Shown here: one piece after another, positions 1 to 12,400 of the stretch | How the letters are laid out: every line of letters starts with the position of its first letter | Numbering within the stretch: position 1 is the first letter of the stretch | Assembly (NCBI GenBank): GCA_017591395.1 | Contig: WEDG01000895.1 | Span: 186,001-250,000, forward strand | Source of the DNA: Schistocephalus solidus | Taxonomy: Eukaryota > Platyhelminthes > Cestoda > Diphyllobothriidea > Diphyllobothriidae | DNA: 64,000 bases | Direction: 5' to 3' | Position numbers and translations under genes: made by a program | The notes under the pieces: model-generated | Database searches by the model: none | What the model saw: only the letters and a program-made list of their open reading frames with translations | What the model was told of the DNA's origin: nothing

Positions 1-478
1 GCCAAGCCTTGCTCGAAATTGTTGTTTAATTTTTCAATAAGAGCAATTTAACGAGGTTTTAAGCTACAGTGCTGTCACATCTATGAGCCGTTTTGAAATT
101 CAGCCTAATCAGTAAGGCGATATTCGGACGACCCGTACATAAAATGCTGAAACCATGCGTATAGTAGAATAAGCATATATTACCCAATTTTAGCACGTCC
201 ATAAGCCGCACAAGGTAAATAACATCGCTATTAGTACACAGGTATATTTCGGCTGTTAATTTTAGGTATTCTTGTATCAAGGTCGATATTCAAAAAAAGA
301 CAGTACTGGCAACAGTGGTCGAATAGGCAAACTGGAAGAGTGATGTTAGTACGGATAAAAGACTCCAGCAACGGGGATTAGGCAAAATTTTCTGTAAGGT
401 TTATCAGATTAGCTAGTCAAATGCGTGGTGAGGCAACCTAAAAACAAATAAATTTAAGTTATAACTGGCAAGTAGGCT
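1..478. other. Non-coding, probable downstream intron of the CCAR1 homologue
   Basis: No exon with CCAR1 C-terminal similarity, no other recognisable protein and no repeat matching elsewhere in the window was seen. If the donor at 492 is used, this is the start of the next intron. Confidence 0.4.
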
Positions 479-3400
479 TTAAGAAGATTTACGTTTTTGT
501 CTTGCAGCCTCGTTTTCCGCTTCGGACTCCAAGGCAGCCTTCAAGCGTGCAAAGAGCTGAGCCTTTAAGCCAGTTGTGTCTAACTTTCGCAGGGAAAGTT
601 GCTCACGGAGTTCAGAAACCTAAAAGAAGCATAAACAAATACTCATGAAAAATTGAACGAAGTTCCAGAAAAACCAGTGACTGGTCCTTCAAAGTGCCAT
701 TAACCTAATGGCTGCCTTCTTCCTGGGCAGGAATTCAGCTCGAAAACAACGCGTTTTTCGAGCATTCATGGATAAGCACACCGAAGTAGAGATCTTATTC
801 ACACGTGACACTACAGACGGTAGGTAATAAAAGCCTGTGGCTAGCAAGCCGATATCGTCAGCGTAGTCTAGGTCAGTCAGCTGGCGTCCGCGTGCGAATT
901 TCACACCAACCTCGTCAAACACCAGATCGGATATCGAACGATTGCAAGAGATTAGGGATAAAAACACGCGCAGTGGTGGAAAGGTAAAAGGTCTTGATCA
1001 TGACAAAACCATCTAGTTCCATTATTCGCCACAGGGACACGCGATGGACGGAATCAAACGCATCGGCGAGGTTAACAAATGAGATGGCTGTGGGTTTCTG
1101 GTAGCCATGACGGAATTCCAGAATGCGCCTCAGGATGAATGCCTGGTGCCCACGTCCAGCTCGAAATCCGGCCTGGTCGGGCCTTGTTCTAGGCTCGTAC
1201 AGACTGGAACCATTTGAAGACAATAGCGGAGACCCTCGCAACAACTTCGATGAGGCATAGGCCGCACTTTGCCTTGTTTCCTGTTTTTGAAGACAGACAG
1301 CAGGATGCCCGAACTCCGCTCATTGGGAACTAATTCATCTCCTCACGCTTGCTCAATCACGTCATGGAGTCAGGGTGCACAGTGTGGACACAAGACTGGT
1401 AGATTTCTGCGGGAATATCATCCTTCTCGAGTACCTTTTTGTTGTGCGGCGTCCGTATTGCATCGACAACTCGCTAGGAAAGGGAGTTGCATGACAATGC
1501 ATGGGCTGGAGAGATGCAACTCCGCTGCCGAGTGTAGTTGGTTGCTCATCAAATATATGTGGGCCAACGTGGGGCCTCGTAGCTCAGTTGGCTAGAGCGG
1601 TGGCTGTACTAAAGCCTTCCCCTTGCTGACGTGGGTTCGAATCCCATTGAGGCCGCCGAGTTTTTTACGAGTGGGTCAAACGAAGTGCTCATGTCATCGT
1701 TCGACCTTGGCCGAGTAGTCAGTAAAAAAGCCACCATTCACATCGGATCAGTCGAGGGCTTACCGCAAATTTTGGTAGTTTTCGAATGCCATCAACGTTT
1801 AAGGCCTGCTTGATTGAGCTCGCTATTTCGAAACAATATTTCCACCGGCCAACCATAGCCGACTTTGTTGTGCTCAAGAGGGGGCGGAAGGAATCATCGG
1901 CGCGGGACCTAGCTGGAACCATATGATCGTCTGCTAATCCAATCACTACGGCACCGCAGGGTGAATCAGAGAATTTTCTCAGCTGTCTTTAGTGATGACC
2001 ATTATTCACTGCCTTATCCGTTGCCTCGGGTTGGAAAAAGAGGACCGAAGTCCTGTGCTCAGGGCCTCAACAGTGATGGGTTGCCGGATTTTTAAAACCT
2101 CAAGGTTTTGAACGTATCATCTTGGATGCAGATGAGAAGTAAACCTTCAGGTGTGTGAACGAGACCATGTTCAGACACCCTGGCGTTACCAATTTCGGTA
2201 TCAGGCATCGATTTGCTATCGTGAACCCAACTGCGTAACCCTGAACCAACTAGGATGCAGTTGAGCTGACTGGCAGCATGGCCGTCGCTTGAATAACAAG
2301 TCAGCAGGTTTTTGTAGCGGTGTTGGTGAGTGGGTTCTGGTCAGAAAAATTCAGCATTCTCTCACCATTGTGGCATTGAGAACCAAGTACAAAAGGACAA
2401 ATAAGGTGACTGACGAGCCACCGGGTCCAGTCCAGTTATTCCAGTGCCCGGCAACAATCAGCAGGTCATGGCGAAAGTCTTTCAACTAACTCCCGCAGCT
2501 GTGAGTAAACCTCTTTATCGCGTTTGGCTGTTGGTTTTGGGGCGAACGCGGAGACGACAGAGATGTTAGTATAGTGACCCTTCAGTCGCGCGTAAGCCAT
2601 CCGGTCATTGAATGGTTCCAAAGCAAGTAGTGCGTGGTTTGCTTGTTTCAAGAGGGCAATAACCACGCTGTGCCATCTAGAAGTCACGTGGATTACTGTG
2701 ATACAAGATAAGGCGGGAGTTGACTCCCGGAATCTTTATTTCAATTGCGCCTGAATCGGCGATTCGGGCTTCAGACAAGCAGACAGCCACGTGGCACTGA
2801 AGACTGCGCACCGTCAGACGTCGGGTACCAGGGTCGAGAAAAGTTCGTAAATTCCAGCATCCAATACCAAGTTTGTTTCCGGTTGAGTAGTACAGTTCGC
2901 CTTCTATTTGCCAACACCACTGGACCAGGGTTGCGGGGCGCGTCGGTTAGCGCGGAAGTCGTAGCATAGATCGCAGTACTGTAGTTGGACCATTTCATGA
3001 GGGTTGTTGGGATTTTGAACACAGGTGGGTCCGCAACAGCCATCATCACAAGACTAAGGACAATCCTTTTCAGGGCAAGCGCCCACAGCATCCGTGCCAG
3101 AACACTGAACAACGATCAGTAAACTTACCCAACACACTTTCAATTCAATCCAAACTTCGATGATAGATGTCGAGAACACGGGATGTAACACACGACTAAA
3201 ACGAATTCTGGAGCGAAATTGCCTGAGATATTCAGCGTAGTTCAGATTGCAAAAATAATAACGATGAGTCCTATGGTTTATTCAGATCAACGATCAGAGG
3301 AAATCTAGGCAAGGTTTTGTCAGACGAGACATTCCGTTCTTTAGGGCTTTTAACTGCGGACGATCTGGCACCCGAAAATCGTTGATGGGGATTACCACTT

Positions 3401-6400
3401 AGTGCGACTTCCGACAGGACAGCCAAGACTAGAACAAAGAGACTGATGAACATTGTTTCGGGAGTAAACAATACTATTTAATCGACCACATGGATTAATT
3501 CGGAAGAAATCGCACGACACCAAACAGTGCGAAAAATACACGAGAAGAGGCGGAATAAGCCTTATCGATTATGTGCAAAGCACAGTTGTACAACCCAATG
3601 ACTTCTACGTTTAACGAAGGCATCAACTACGAGCCCGCGTTGCTCAGGATTGTTTTGGTTAGTACTCCCCGCTATGCTGAGTCAGCAAATACTGCAACCA
3701 GTATCTACCTAGTCTGGTTTAGTAACTTTACCGTGTATTTAACTGAAACAAATGGGATCACTGTCATCAATCGTGCCATCTCACAGAAGCTGGGACAAAT
3801 AATGCAAGTTTACTGAGGTTTAACAACGTAAAGCGTTTGTGGACTTAACCATCGCCTTTACAATGCGCTCAACAGTTCCCGTTTTAAATTATTCTTTAAA
3901 ACAATGCCCGGACACATCGGTTGCATTAGATAGGGGACCATGCACTTGACCATAGACGATTACAAGGAGCGAATCACCGTTCAGCGTACGTGGGATACTC
4001 TGCAAGCTAAGGATGTCGCAATGCTAGCAGGCCAAATTTTTGTAGAAAAAGCCGTATGGTATGATGCTGTTTTGTGCGACGTCGAAATACGTCTGAAAAA
4101 TACGATCGTTTGGGGTCCAATGACTCGGTGCCAGACCGACCACGACGAAAGTTTAACATCTTCGGATGATGAACAGGTTTTCTGCCTTCGATCGAGATTT
4201 TGGTAAAGAGGGTAAGGCAAAATTGCATATCAGTTAACTGAAGCAATCGAACTTTGCCTAACTTTATGGGAACTTCGGGCATTGGCACGAGATTAACACA
4301 AGACGAAGCAGTGTACGAGCTTTCTGGCGAGACAATCCTGTATGGATACGAAACCCGGTCAACGACCTGGAAGTATTCGGCTGATACTGCTTCCGCTTCG
4401 GCCACAAGCTTTTTCTATGAGCAGACCGTTCGGCAAGAGAACAATTGGTTATTTGAACTTTACTTGTAACCTAGACTGCCGAAATTAATATTTCCATAAT
4501 AGATACTTTTTCTTAGACACCAGACACCCATCTTTCAAAGAAAATCAATCGGGATAACAACTAGCGTGCATTCCGTATGAAATTGACTAACCTTAAGCAC
4601 GTTAATGTCAATCTTGCTGTGGTGCATCAACCGCGAGCTGCCGTTGGCCGCCGACACCTAAAATAGATAGAGGTGTTAGACAGAGTTATTTGGCAACAAC
4701 AAACTTCAAGTAAACTCCAGTTTTCTAAAACAAACGGAAGTTCATAGGGCTACGCGACTTATTATAAGCCTTTGGGAGGGCACTGGGCTTCTTAGTTTGG
4801 GTATGGAGGAGAGCCTCCAACCATATCGTAGGGGTCGGTGTGAAAGAAGAGGGTTGAGCTTCGGACGAGCTTCCAGGGACATATAGTCAAGAATCCTTGT
4901 ACAAAGAACAACTAAACACAGGGTTGCACCTCTTGTACCGCGGAGGCTTCTGCTTGAGTCCCAGATGATCCAGAATCCGTATCCGCGATGACTCCCGATG
5001 CGTTTGCACGAAGTTCCTCCGTTTCTGTTGCTTCCTGTTTAAGTTGTGTAGTTGTTAGGCCATCGGATGTCCCCGAGGCATCAGAAGTTGGAGAGTTTGT
5101 ATTAACGCCATTCGCCTCCATTGATGTGCTCGTTGAAGCAGCGATATCAGACTTGACAGTGTCGGATTTTGGGTCAGAAGCGACATACGACTTCGGGTCC
5201 TGATATTTGGATTTGATTTTCTCCCACTGCTCCGTGTCCGGCATGATAGACCAGATGTCGGGTACAAAGTATACAACGACGCGGTGAGATGAAGCGAAGT
5301 CAGAGTCCTCAGGAGTGTGTGGAGATGCATCAGCAACACAATTTTCGGTTTTCTTTGCGGCTGAAGAAGACCCGGCAATGGACTCTGTATCAGATTTAAG
5401 TCGGTCTTCCGAGAGTTGGGCTTTAGAGGAACGAGCAGATTTTTCGTCGGCTAGAGTTGAATCACGAGATCTATGCCGTTGAGAATCCTCGAAAGCGCCC
5501 CATTGTCCTCCCTTTCCGAAAAGTTCATTGACGGATGGCCAAGCTTGACCTTCAGAGCGGCTATATCGAAATTCGAGGAAACGATACCTGGAAAGGGACA
5601 AGGGATAGATGGCAGGAGCAGGATGAGCGTCTATGTATTTTAAAGTTGAGACGCAATGAGATGTAAGACGGTGGACCTATGTAGGTATTAAAATTTAAGT
5701 TGGACTTAAGCCATGCGACCCGGTCATATGCACAAACAGCAGAACCAAGGCTGTTAACGAACTTGCGACCATTCAAATTATCTTCAGTCGAGGAAAAGAA
5801 TGAAGCCTATGCCAGAAGCCCACTATCACTTGGTTATAGTTTACGAGACTTTGACAGCCCACAGTCCTCGAGGGCACGGGTGACCTACGCGTTAGTTTAT
5901 AGTGAAGCGAAATCACGTACTGTCTACGTCACGTCCCATGTCCCGGTGATACAACATGTCTAAATGGCCGTGGACAAAACACAGAGGGGGACCAGAATAA
6001 CATTTAACAACCCAGATAAAAATGGGTGAGAATTGGAGCGGTTTTAGAGGGGACGGAATTGATCTCGGATTATGCTTACGAAGTCTGTTTGTTAAAGAGT
6101 GGATGGACGGGTTCCTCATTTATGCTGAATAAAAAAACGCCAATTTACCATCGAGTGCATCCAGAGAGATCCAGGCCAATTGAATCTTTACACGTCCTTA
6201 TGGCAGTATTGATAAGTGTCTGGGGATTCGACGCCGGGTCGGCGCCATCCAGCTCTGGAATCCAGTCACCACCGATGGCACGCAAACCATCTCGAGACGC
6301 GGTTAGCATGCTAATGCATTTGGTGAGGGGACGAATTTTCGATTCGGGCGTTGATGCTACACAACGCTCATACAAGTCTGAGGGTGGAGGACAGCTAAGA

Positions 6401-9400
6401 AGTAGGACACCGACGGCGAAGGCGGGATTTGGTTGGTAAGAATGGTCTTCAATGTTAACTAAACGTATGGCCATTTTGTTGACTTGCTGAAAAGGAAAAT
6501 GACAAATATGTTTCAAGTACGCTACGCACAACAGAAAGCATCATTTTATTAATGAAGTGATGCATGCTCGTGGGTGGTGGGATCTGTTCTGCTTAACGAG
6601 CCATTAGTGAACATGATATAAACGATCACACAAACTGTTTGAGCTTCCAGACTTTGAAGAAGTTTATCAGAGAAAACGGTATATTGGCCTCTAACCACGA
6701 GGCGGATATGTGCTTTTCTGGAATTTACCTAACTCTGTGAAATTCACATAAGTCACTGACATGTCAATTTCCCTAAGAAATCACGATAAAATTCACTGAC
6801 AAATTCCTTTTCACTGGAAGCCAAATCATACCTTACCTACCTGAACTCGATGCCGTGGATCATATCTTTCCACGCGTGACGATCCGTTCGAGAACCGTGT
6901 TTGGCCGACCACGTGCGGCAGCTTTTGAACTGACGTTAATAGACGGGCAACGACGTCAGATACAGCACAGAAACGTCTAATTTAAGGGGACGGACCATAT
7001 AAAATGTGTTCGAACGACCTCAGTTGTCCCTACTGGATGACTTCATATATTCTCAAGATGCTGATGCAAAGAGTTCCGACTATCTTTACTGGGAAGAAGT
7101 CGTGTACTTCACCCGGGAATGATCTCAAGACGATGTCGGTGTTCACACCAGTCGTTGTCCGTCATGAAATATATACTTTTTGCAGTCAGAATCTCATCGG
7201 TGAATTTAAAGGATCAAGATTGCCACTTGTGGTTGACGTTAAAAGCAATGCATGTTATGCCAAACGGCACCATTTTCCACGCAACAAGAACCCTAATTGA
7301 TATGAAGCCAGGTGTATTGAGGTTTGCGCTGTTCACAAACAATATATTTCGCAGGAAACTAAACAAAATCTTACCAGCATTACTTAGTCACGTCTTCTAT
7401 GAAGCAGAGGAAATAAAAGCACCTCCGCAGATGGTCAGAAGTTCGGCACCCGTCCTCCTACCTGTACATAGCATATGAAAAGTCTAATATGACGTCCAGA
7501 CGACTGGAAACAGCTGTAGATATTGGCTGGCCTGACTTCAAGCTCTCAATCATAAATGGAATGTACGTACTCGCCATGAACTCTGGGTTAACTCGGATAG
7601 ACTTGGTCACCCGTCAGAAAAATTTTCAGGCCAATTCTTTTGACAGTTAGAAAGCGAACGAAATTTATAACGAGGTAAGGATGGCTGCACTAACATCTCT
7701 TCTGTTGTATACCAGTTGTAAGTCAGGACCGAACCGACTGCAGATGATATCTGGCGCAATAGGTCGTGACATAAAATCTGGTCTCACGCACAAAAGCTGG
7801 CTTACTCGTTGGATTTGAGGCACCACGACAAGTAGCGGCGACCCAAGAAACAGTAAGGTAATGGTCAGAATATGCATTACTCAGTCAGAAGTCATTTTTC
7901 AAAACTGCAAAATTTTCGACCAAGAGTAGGCGGAGCTAACATATGAAACAATCCCAATGACTGTCATATAGGTCAACCTGCATGACTGCATTCAAAATGC
8001 CCGCGAGCAAAAAATTCGCACGTTTGAACACGTTCAGACTATGGCTACACAAAGACGACATGCGATTCCCGCTGGCAGGCAGCGCTATCCCTTACTGATG
8101 TAGCTTGACGGAAACACTAATAGGTATTTTACCTCATAAAGGATTGATTTTCCCAAAAACTTGTTCTTCAGAAACCTTTTACAAAACAACACAATAAACA
8201 AATTCGGCACGTGCCGTGACACGATTGAATCATAAACCACCAGTATTATTAGACATATGAAATTCTCGTCAATGTTTCTAAACAATGACCGGACATGTGC
8301 AGTCGTATCATGTTGCTGGCAACAGTGGGCTATGCAGTAGCATGCATACCGACGTGAGCAGGTCGCCACCGCACATGAACCTTAACTTGACAACTGATAA
8401 TTCGAAAGAGTAGAATATACGGCTGCTGTATTCGTGTAATGACAAGACGCCCTGTATTCACGAAGAAGGCCAATAAAAGACGACTTGAAAAAGCTAAAAA
8501 CTCTTACATGGAAACGGACTTCCTTTGAAGACTGGAAGGGTTGCGTCATCGGAAAGGAATCTTGCCACGCGCATTTGAGCTTGTACAGATAAATTGGTGG
8601 AGCTATCAGTCTATAAAGGGAGAAAAGTTCCGGCGCTTTTAGATCTCGCACTACGGAAAGTCGGGTGGATACTGCGTTCGGCTGCAAGAGAGACTGTAGA
8701 GCAGGCGTTGCCAAACGCTGTTCACGCGGTTCCGATGCTCTTCTGTTCCTCTGATATGCAGGGCTTCGCGAATGCGGGCGTGAGTGCCTAAAAATATTTA
8801 AGATGGGCCTACCATACCTTCGCTCGGCCTCAAGACGGTGGTCCGATGGCCTGTCTTTCCGAGAGGATCTGTGATCTAATGGACGAGAAAATTTCGGCTC
8901 GAGTCGAACATTGCGACGATCCTCCGAGTGGTCAGGTTCAATACGCCAAACTTCCTCGGCGTTCCATTTTATGGGAAGATCTGGGTGGAAAGTGGCGTTC
9001 GCAGCGACAGTATCACCGACATCGACCATAGGACCGATGACAGAACTACAAATATTTTGATGAAGTGTGAGACATACCGACGCGGGAAGAAAATTTCATC
9101 ATTAATATATCCAAATGTAGGATACATTTTTGTGACAGTGCCAACGCGCGGTTCGTCAGCACGCCCACCAAGCCTTCTATCATCCTTCGAGGCGTACATC
9201 ACGAAACTATTCCTGAAGTCACTAGGCTGAGACAAACAACATGGCTCAGTTCAGTTCAAGTGGGCACTTTCAAGATTTCAAAAAGGTCTCCAAGTTATTG
9301 TGAACGCACTAATTCCCAACGAAGTAACTGTACTTCTACAAGAATCGATTTAATTATGTGATTCTAATAAGGCACTAAGCTTCAGCACAACGTTATATAG

Positions 9401-12400
9401 CTAACCAGTAATCACTAGACTGGAAAGTGGAAAGTCGGGAACACATCGAAAGAAAAGTGCAAACCAAAAGAACCCAAATAAATGGAAAAACCCAGGATAA
9501 TAAGTGGGTGCTTTGGGTTCTTTGACTTTACGTGAACTCCTTAGATTATTTGGGGCCTCTTATACTTTGCAGAAAAAGTAAATTTTACTATGTTCAGCTA
9601 ACTGAGTAATATGACTAACCTTTTTTATATAAGTATATAAATATATTTTGAAGGGTTACAGGCATTGCCTTTGATGACCCTATTTATATAAAACTATCAT
9701 TCCATGTGTACAGTCAGTATAAAAGTGGTGCATATTTAAAAATTTTTGAGTCAAAGCATAACAAAACTTCAAATGCGTGTTCACATCTATAGGCGAAACA
9801 TTGTGGAAGAAAATTAGAAACCGAAAGATGTTAAAAGGCTGGTTTTAAGTAATCATGTTGCGAGAGTCGTCTTTTGTCAAATATTATGTCATCAAGTCTT
9901 ATTTTAAAATCATAAATGCTGTCAGAGTTAACCATCTCACTTGGTAACGAGTTCCAAGCTCGTACCACTCGTTGGCTGAAAAAAAATTTCTGAAGTTCAA
10001 TCGAGTGCGTTCGCTATTGACCTTGTAGGGATGACCACGCAGATGAGTTGTGCAGCCAAACTCGAAGAAATCCTCCGATCTCGGGGAGGAATCGTGGCTT
10101 CGGATAATCCGGAATGTCCAGACCAGGCTACACCGTAAGTGCCTGTAGGAAAGAGGAAATAAGTCAAGCTTTTTCAATCTGTCTTGGTACGGTAAAGTCG
10201 TACAACCGTCAACCATCTTCGTTGCTCTCCGTTGTACCTGTTCGAGTAGTTCAATATCTTTCTTCATCCACGGTATACAGGCTGGTATTCCGTTATCTAA
10301 GTGCGGTCTCACGAAAATGCCATATACTTTTCCGAAGAGATCAGGGGGGGAATGTTTTAAACGCACGTCTGATCCAATGCAGTTTACATGTTGCCTTCTG
10401 TACTGCTTTCTTACAGTGTTCTGAGGGCATCAAATTTGCAATTGTCCACATGCCCAGATCTTTGTGTGTTTCTACCTCATTTAATGCAGTGTCATTAATA
10501 AAGTACTGGTGTTTCAGCGATACTTTTCGACCGGCGCTGATGTGTAGGATTACGCACTTGGATACATTAAACTTAAGCAGCCACCTAGCCGACCAGGCAC
10601 TTAGTTTGACAATATTCGACTGTAACCTTTTTGCGTCATCAGCGCAGCGGACTTCAGTCCATATTTTTATGTCATCTGCGAACATGACAGCTTCACAATC
10701 TAGGTCATTGAGACAGTCGTTAACGTACATTAGGAAGAGTAGGGGGCCCAAAACAGAACCCTCTGGAACACCACTTTCGATTTTTGCCCATTGCGAGCTA
10801 GAGTTTCCAACAACAACTCTCTGTTGTCTGAACGAAAAGAAACTCTTGATCCAATTGAAAAGTTTTCCACGAATTCCGACGTTCCAAATCTTCTGTAAAA
10901 GAAGCCCGTGTGGTACACTATCAAAGGCCTTCTTGAAGTCAAAAAATACAACATCTACTGGATGACCCTTATCTGCTGCCTTTGTCCATTTCTCGTGCAA
11001 CTGAAGGGCACTCGTGAGACAGGAACGTCCTGGACGGAAGCCGTGTTGGACATTACATAGGATTTGATTGTTTTCAAGATAATGCATTAAGTGCCTCTTG
11101 ATAATACGCTCCATTATTTTACACGCTATGCAAGTTAAGCTGACAGGGCGGTAATTTTCACAATCGAGTCGTGAACATTCTTTATAGATCGGGGCGATGA
11201 ATGCACACTTTCATTCTTCCGGGAGTTTGCTTTCTTCAAAGGACTTTTTGAAAATGATGGACAATGGTAAACACAGTTCATCAGCAAGTTCTCTAAGTGC
11301 TAATGCAGGAATTCTATCCAGCCCAGGCGACTTGGCAGGCTTTATACGAAGTAATTCGGTTCTAAATATGGTCGGTAAAAAGTCTAGATCTAGGTCCTCT
11401 GTTGTGGATGAGGAGGAGGTGATGAGGAAGGAAAATGAGGGGTAAACATTGGTTGACAAACTGTTGGAATAGCAGGAAAATTACTAGGCTCTCGGGTTAA
11501 GACGGTCTGAAAAAATTTTGAAAGAAAGGGATGCTTTAACCTGATCGTCGGTCTCCAGTTTTCCGTCTGCAGACCTAAGGGCAGGAATCATTTCCTGAAT
11601 TCTCTTTATACTCCGTATGTAGCCATATAGCATTTTGGGTGTTCCAGCGATTTTTGTAGTATGTTTAGTTCGAACTTCCTCCGCAGCTTAGAAGCCTCAC
11701 ATTTACAAACGTTGCGTTGCTGCTTATATTACCGTCAGTGAGCATCGGAGCCGGTTTGTCTGTAACGCTTTCAGAAGCGATTCCTTTTTTTTGAAAGAGC
11801 CCTTCAAGTTTGCGTTTATCCACTTTGGGTGGTTTGTGGTTGTCTTTCTCCTGGGAGGACAGTTGAGGTAAACAATCCTTTTCAATAACAAGCTCAATGT
11901 CGCCCAATCTTTATTGGTTCCACCATTTAGTTCTTTTTCCCAGGATATATCTGAAATTTTTCTTCTCATAAGTGAGAAGTCTCCCATCCAAATGTTTTTT
12001 TCCCAAGTATCAGGTAAATTTGGTTTGGAAAACAGTGAGTACTCGAAGCACAGCGTAATGTGGTCACTTGACCCTAATGACGGTCGATCCTGTAGGTCTA
12101 GCACATTGTCCTCATCTCGTGTAAAAATCAGGTCAAGACAGTTTGACTGTTGTCCTTCTCTCATCCGTGTTCCAAAGGTGACGTTCTAACAGAGAAGTTT
12201 GTCTGTTGCCCATTGCGAAAGTTTGTGGTTGAAGTTATCTGGCTTTCCCTGTGCAGTCCATGTTTTCCAGTCAATACTAGGAGCGTTAAAATCCCTAACA
12301 ATTAGGACATCTTTCTTCTCACTGGCTTTGTAGCGTTCCGTTATGAGAATGAGATCCTGATCGGAAGTCTGATAAGGCGAACGGTACACAATCGATATCG

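Larger units (their letters stand above)
620..4591 (-). other. CCAR1: Intron 7 of the CCAR1 homologue
   Basis: This 3.97-kb intron starts GTTAGT and ends TTTTAG. It contains the RTE LINE pieces with the tRNA-like insertion (690-2890), the possible secreted peptide (3271-3453) and unassigned open frames at 3940-4405. Between 2891 and 3270, and between 3454 and 3939, nothing further is recognised. Confidence 0.7.

Noticed and set aside
1573..1654. Functional tRNA-Ser (ACT) gene
   Set aside because: Target-site repeats, insertion inside a dead LINE, an unusual anticodon and a second copy with the same non-tRNA tail indicate a retroposed repeat.
2771..3112. Apparent secreted 113-residue minus-strand protein
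   Set aside because: Its lower half overlaps the RTE endonuclease in another frame (GIGCWNLRTF), and the apparent start is not an ATG. No family match.
10114..10965. Longest plus-strand open frame in the window (283 residues)
   Set aside because: It is the reverse reading of the CR1-like reverse transcriptase; all catalytic blocks are on the minus strand.
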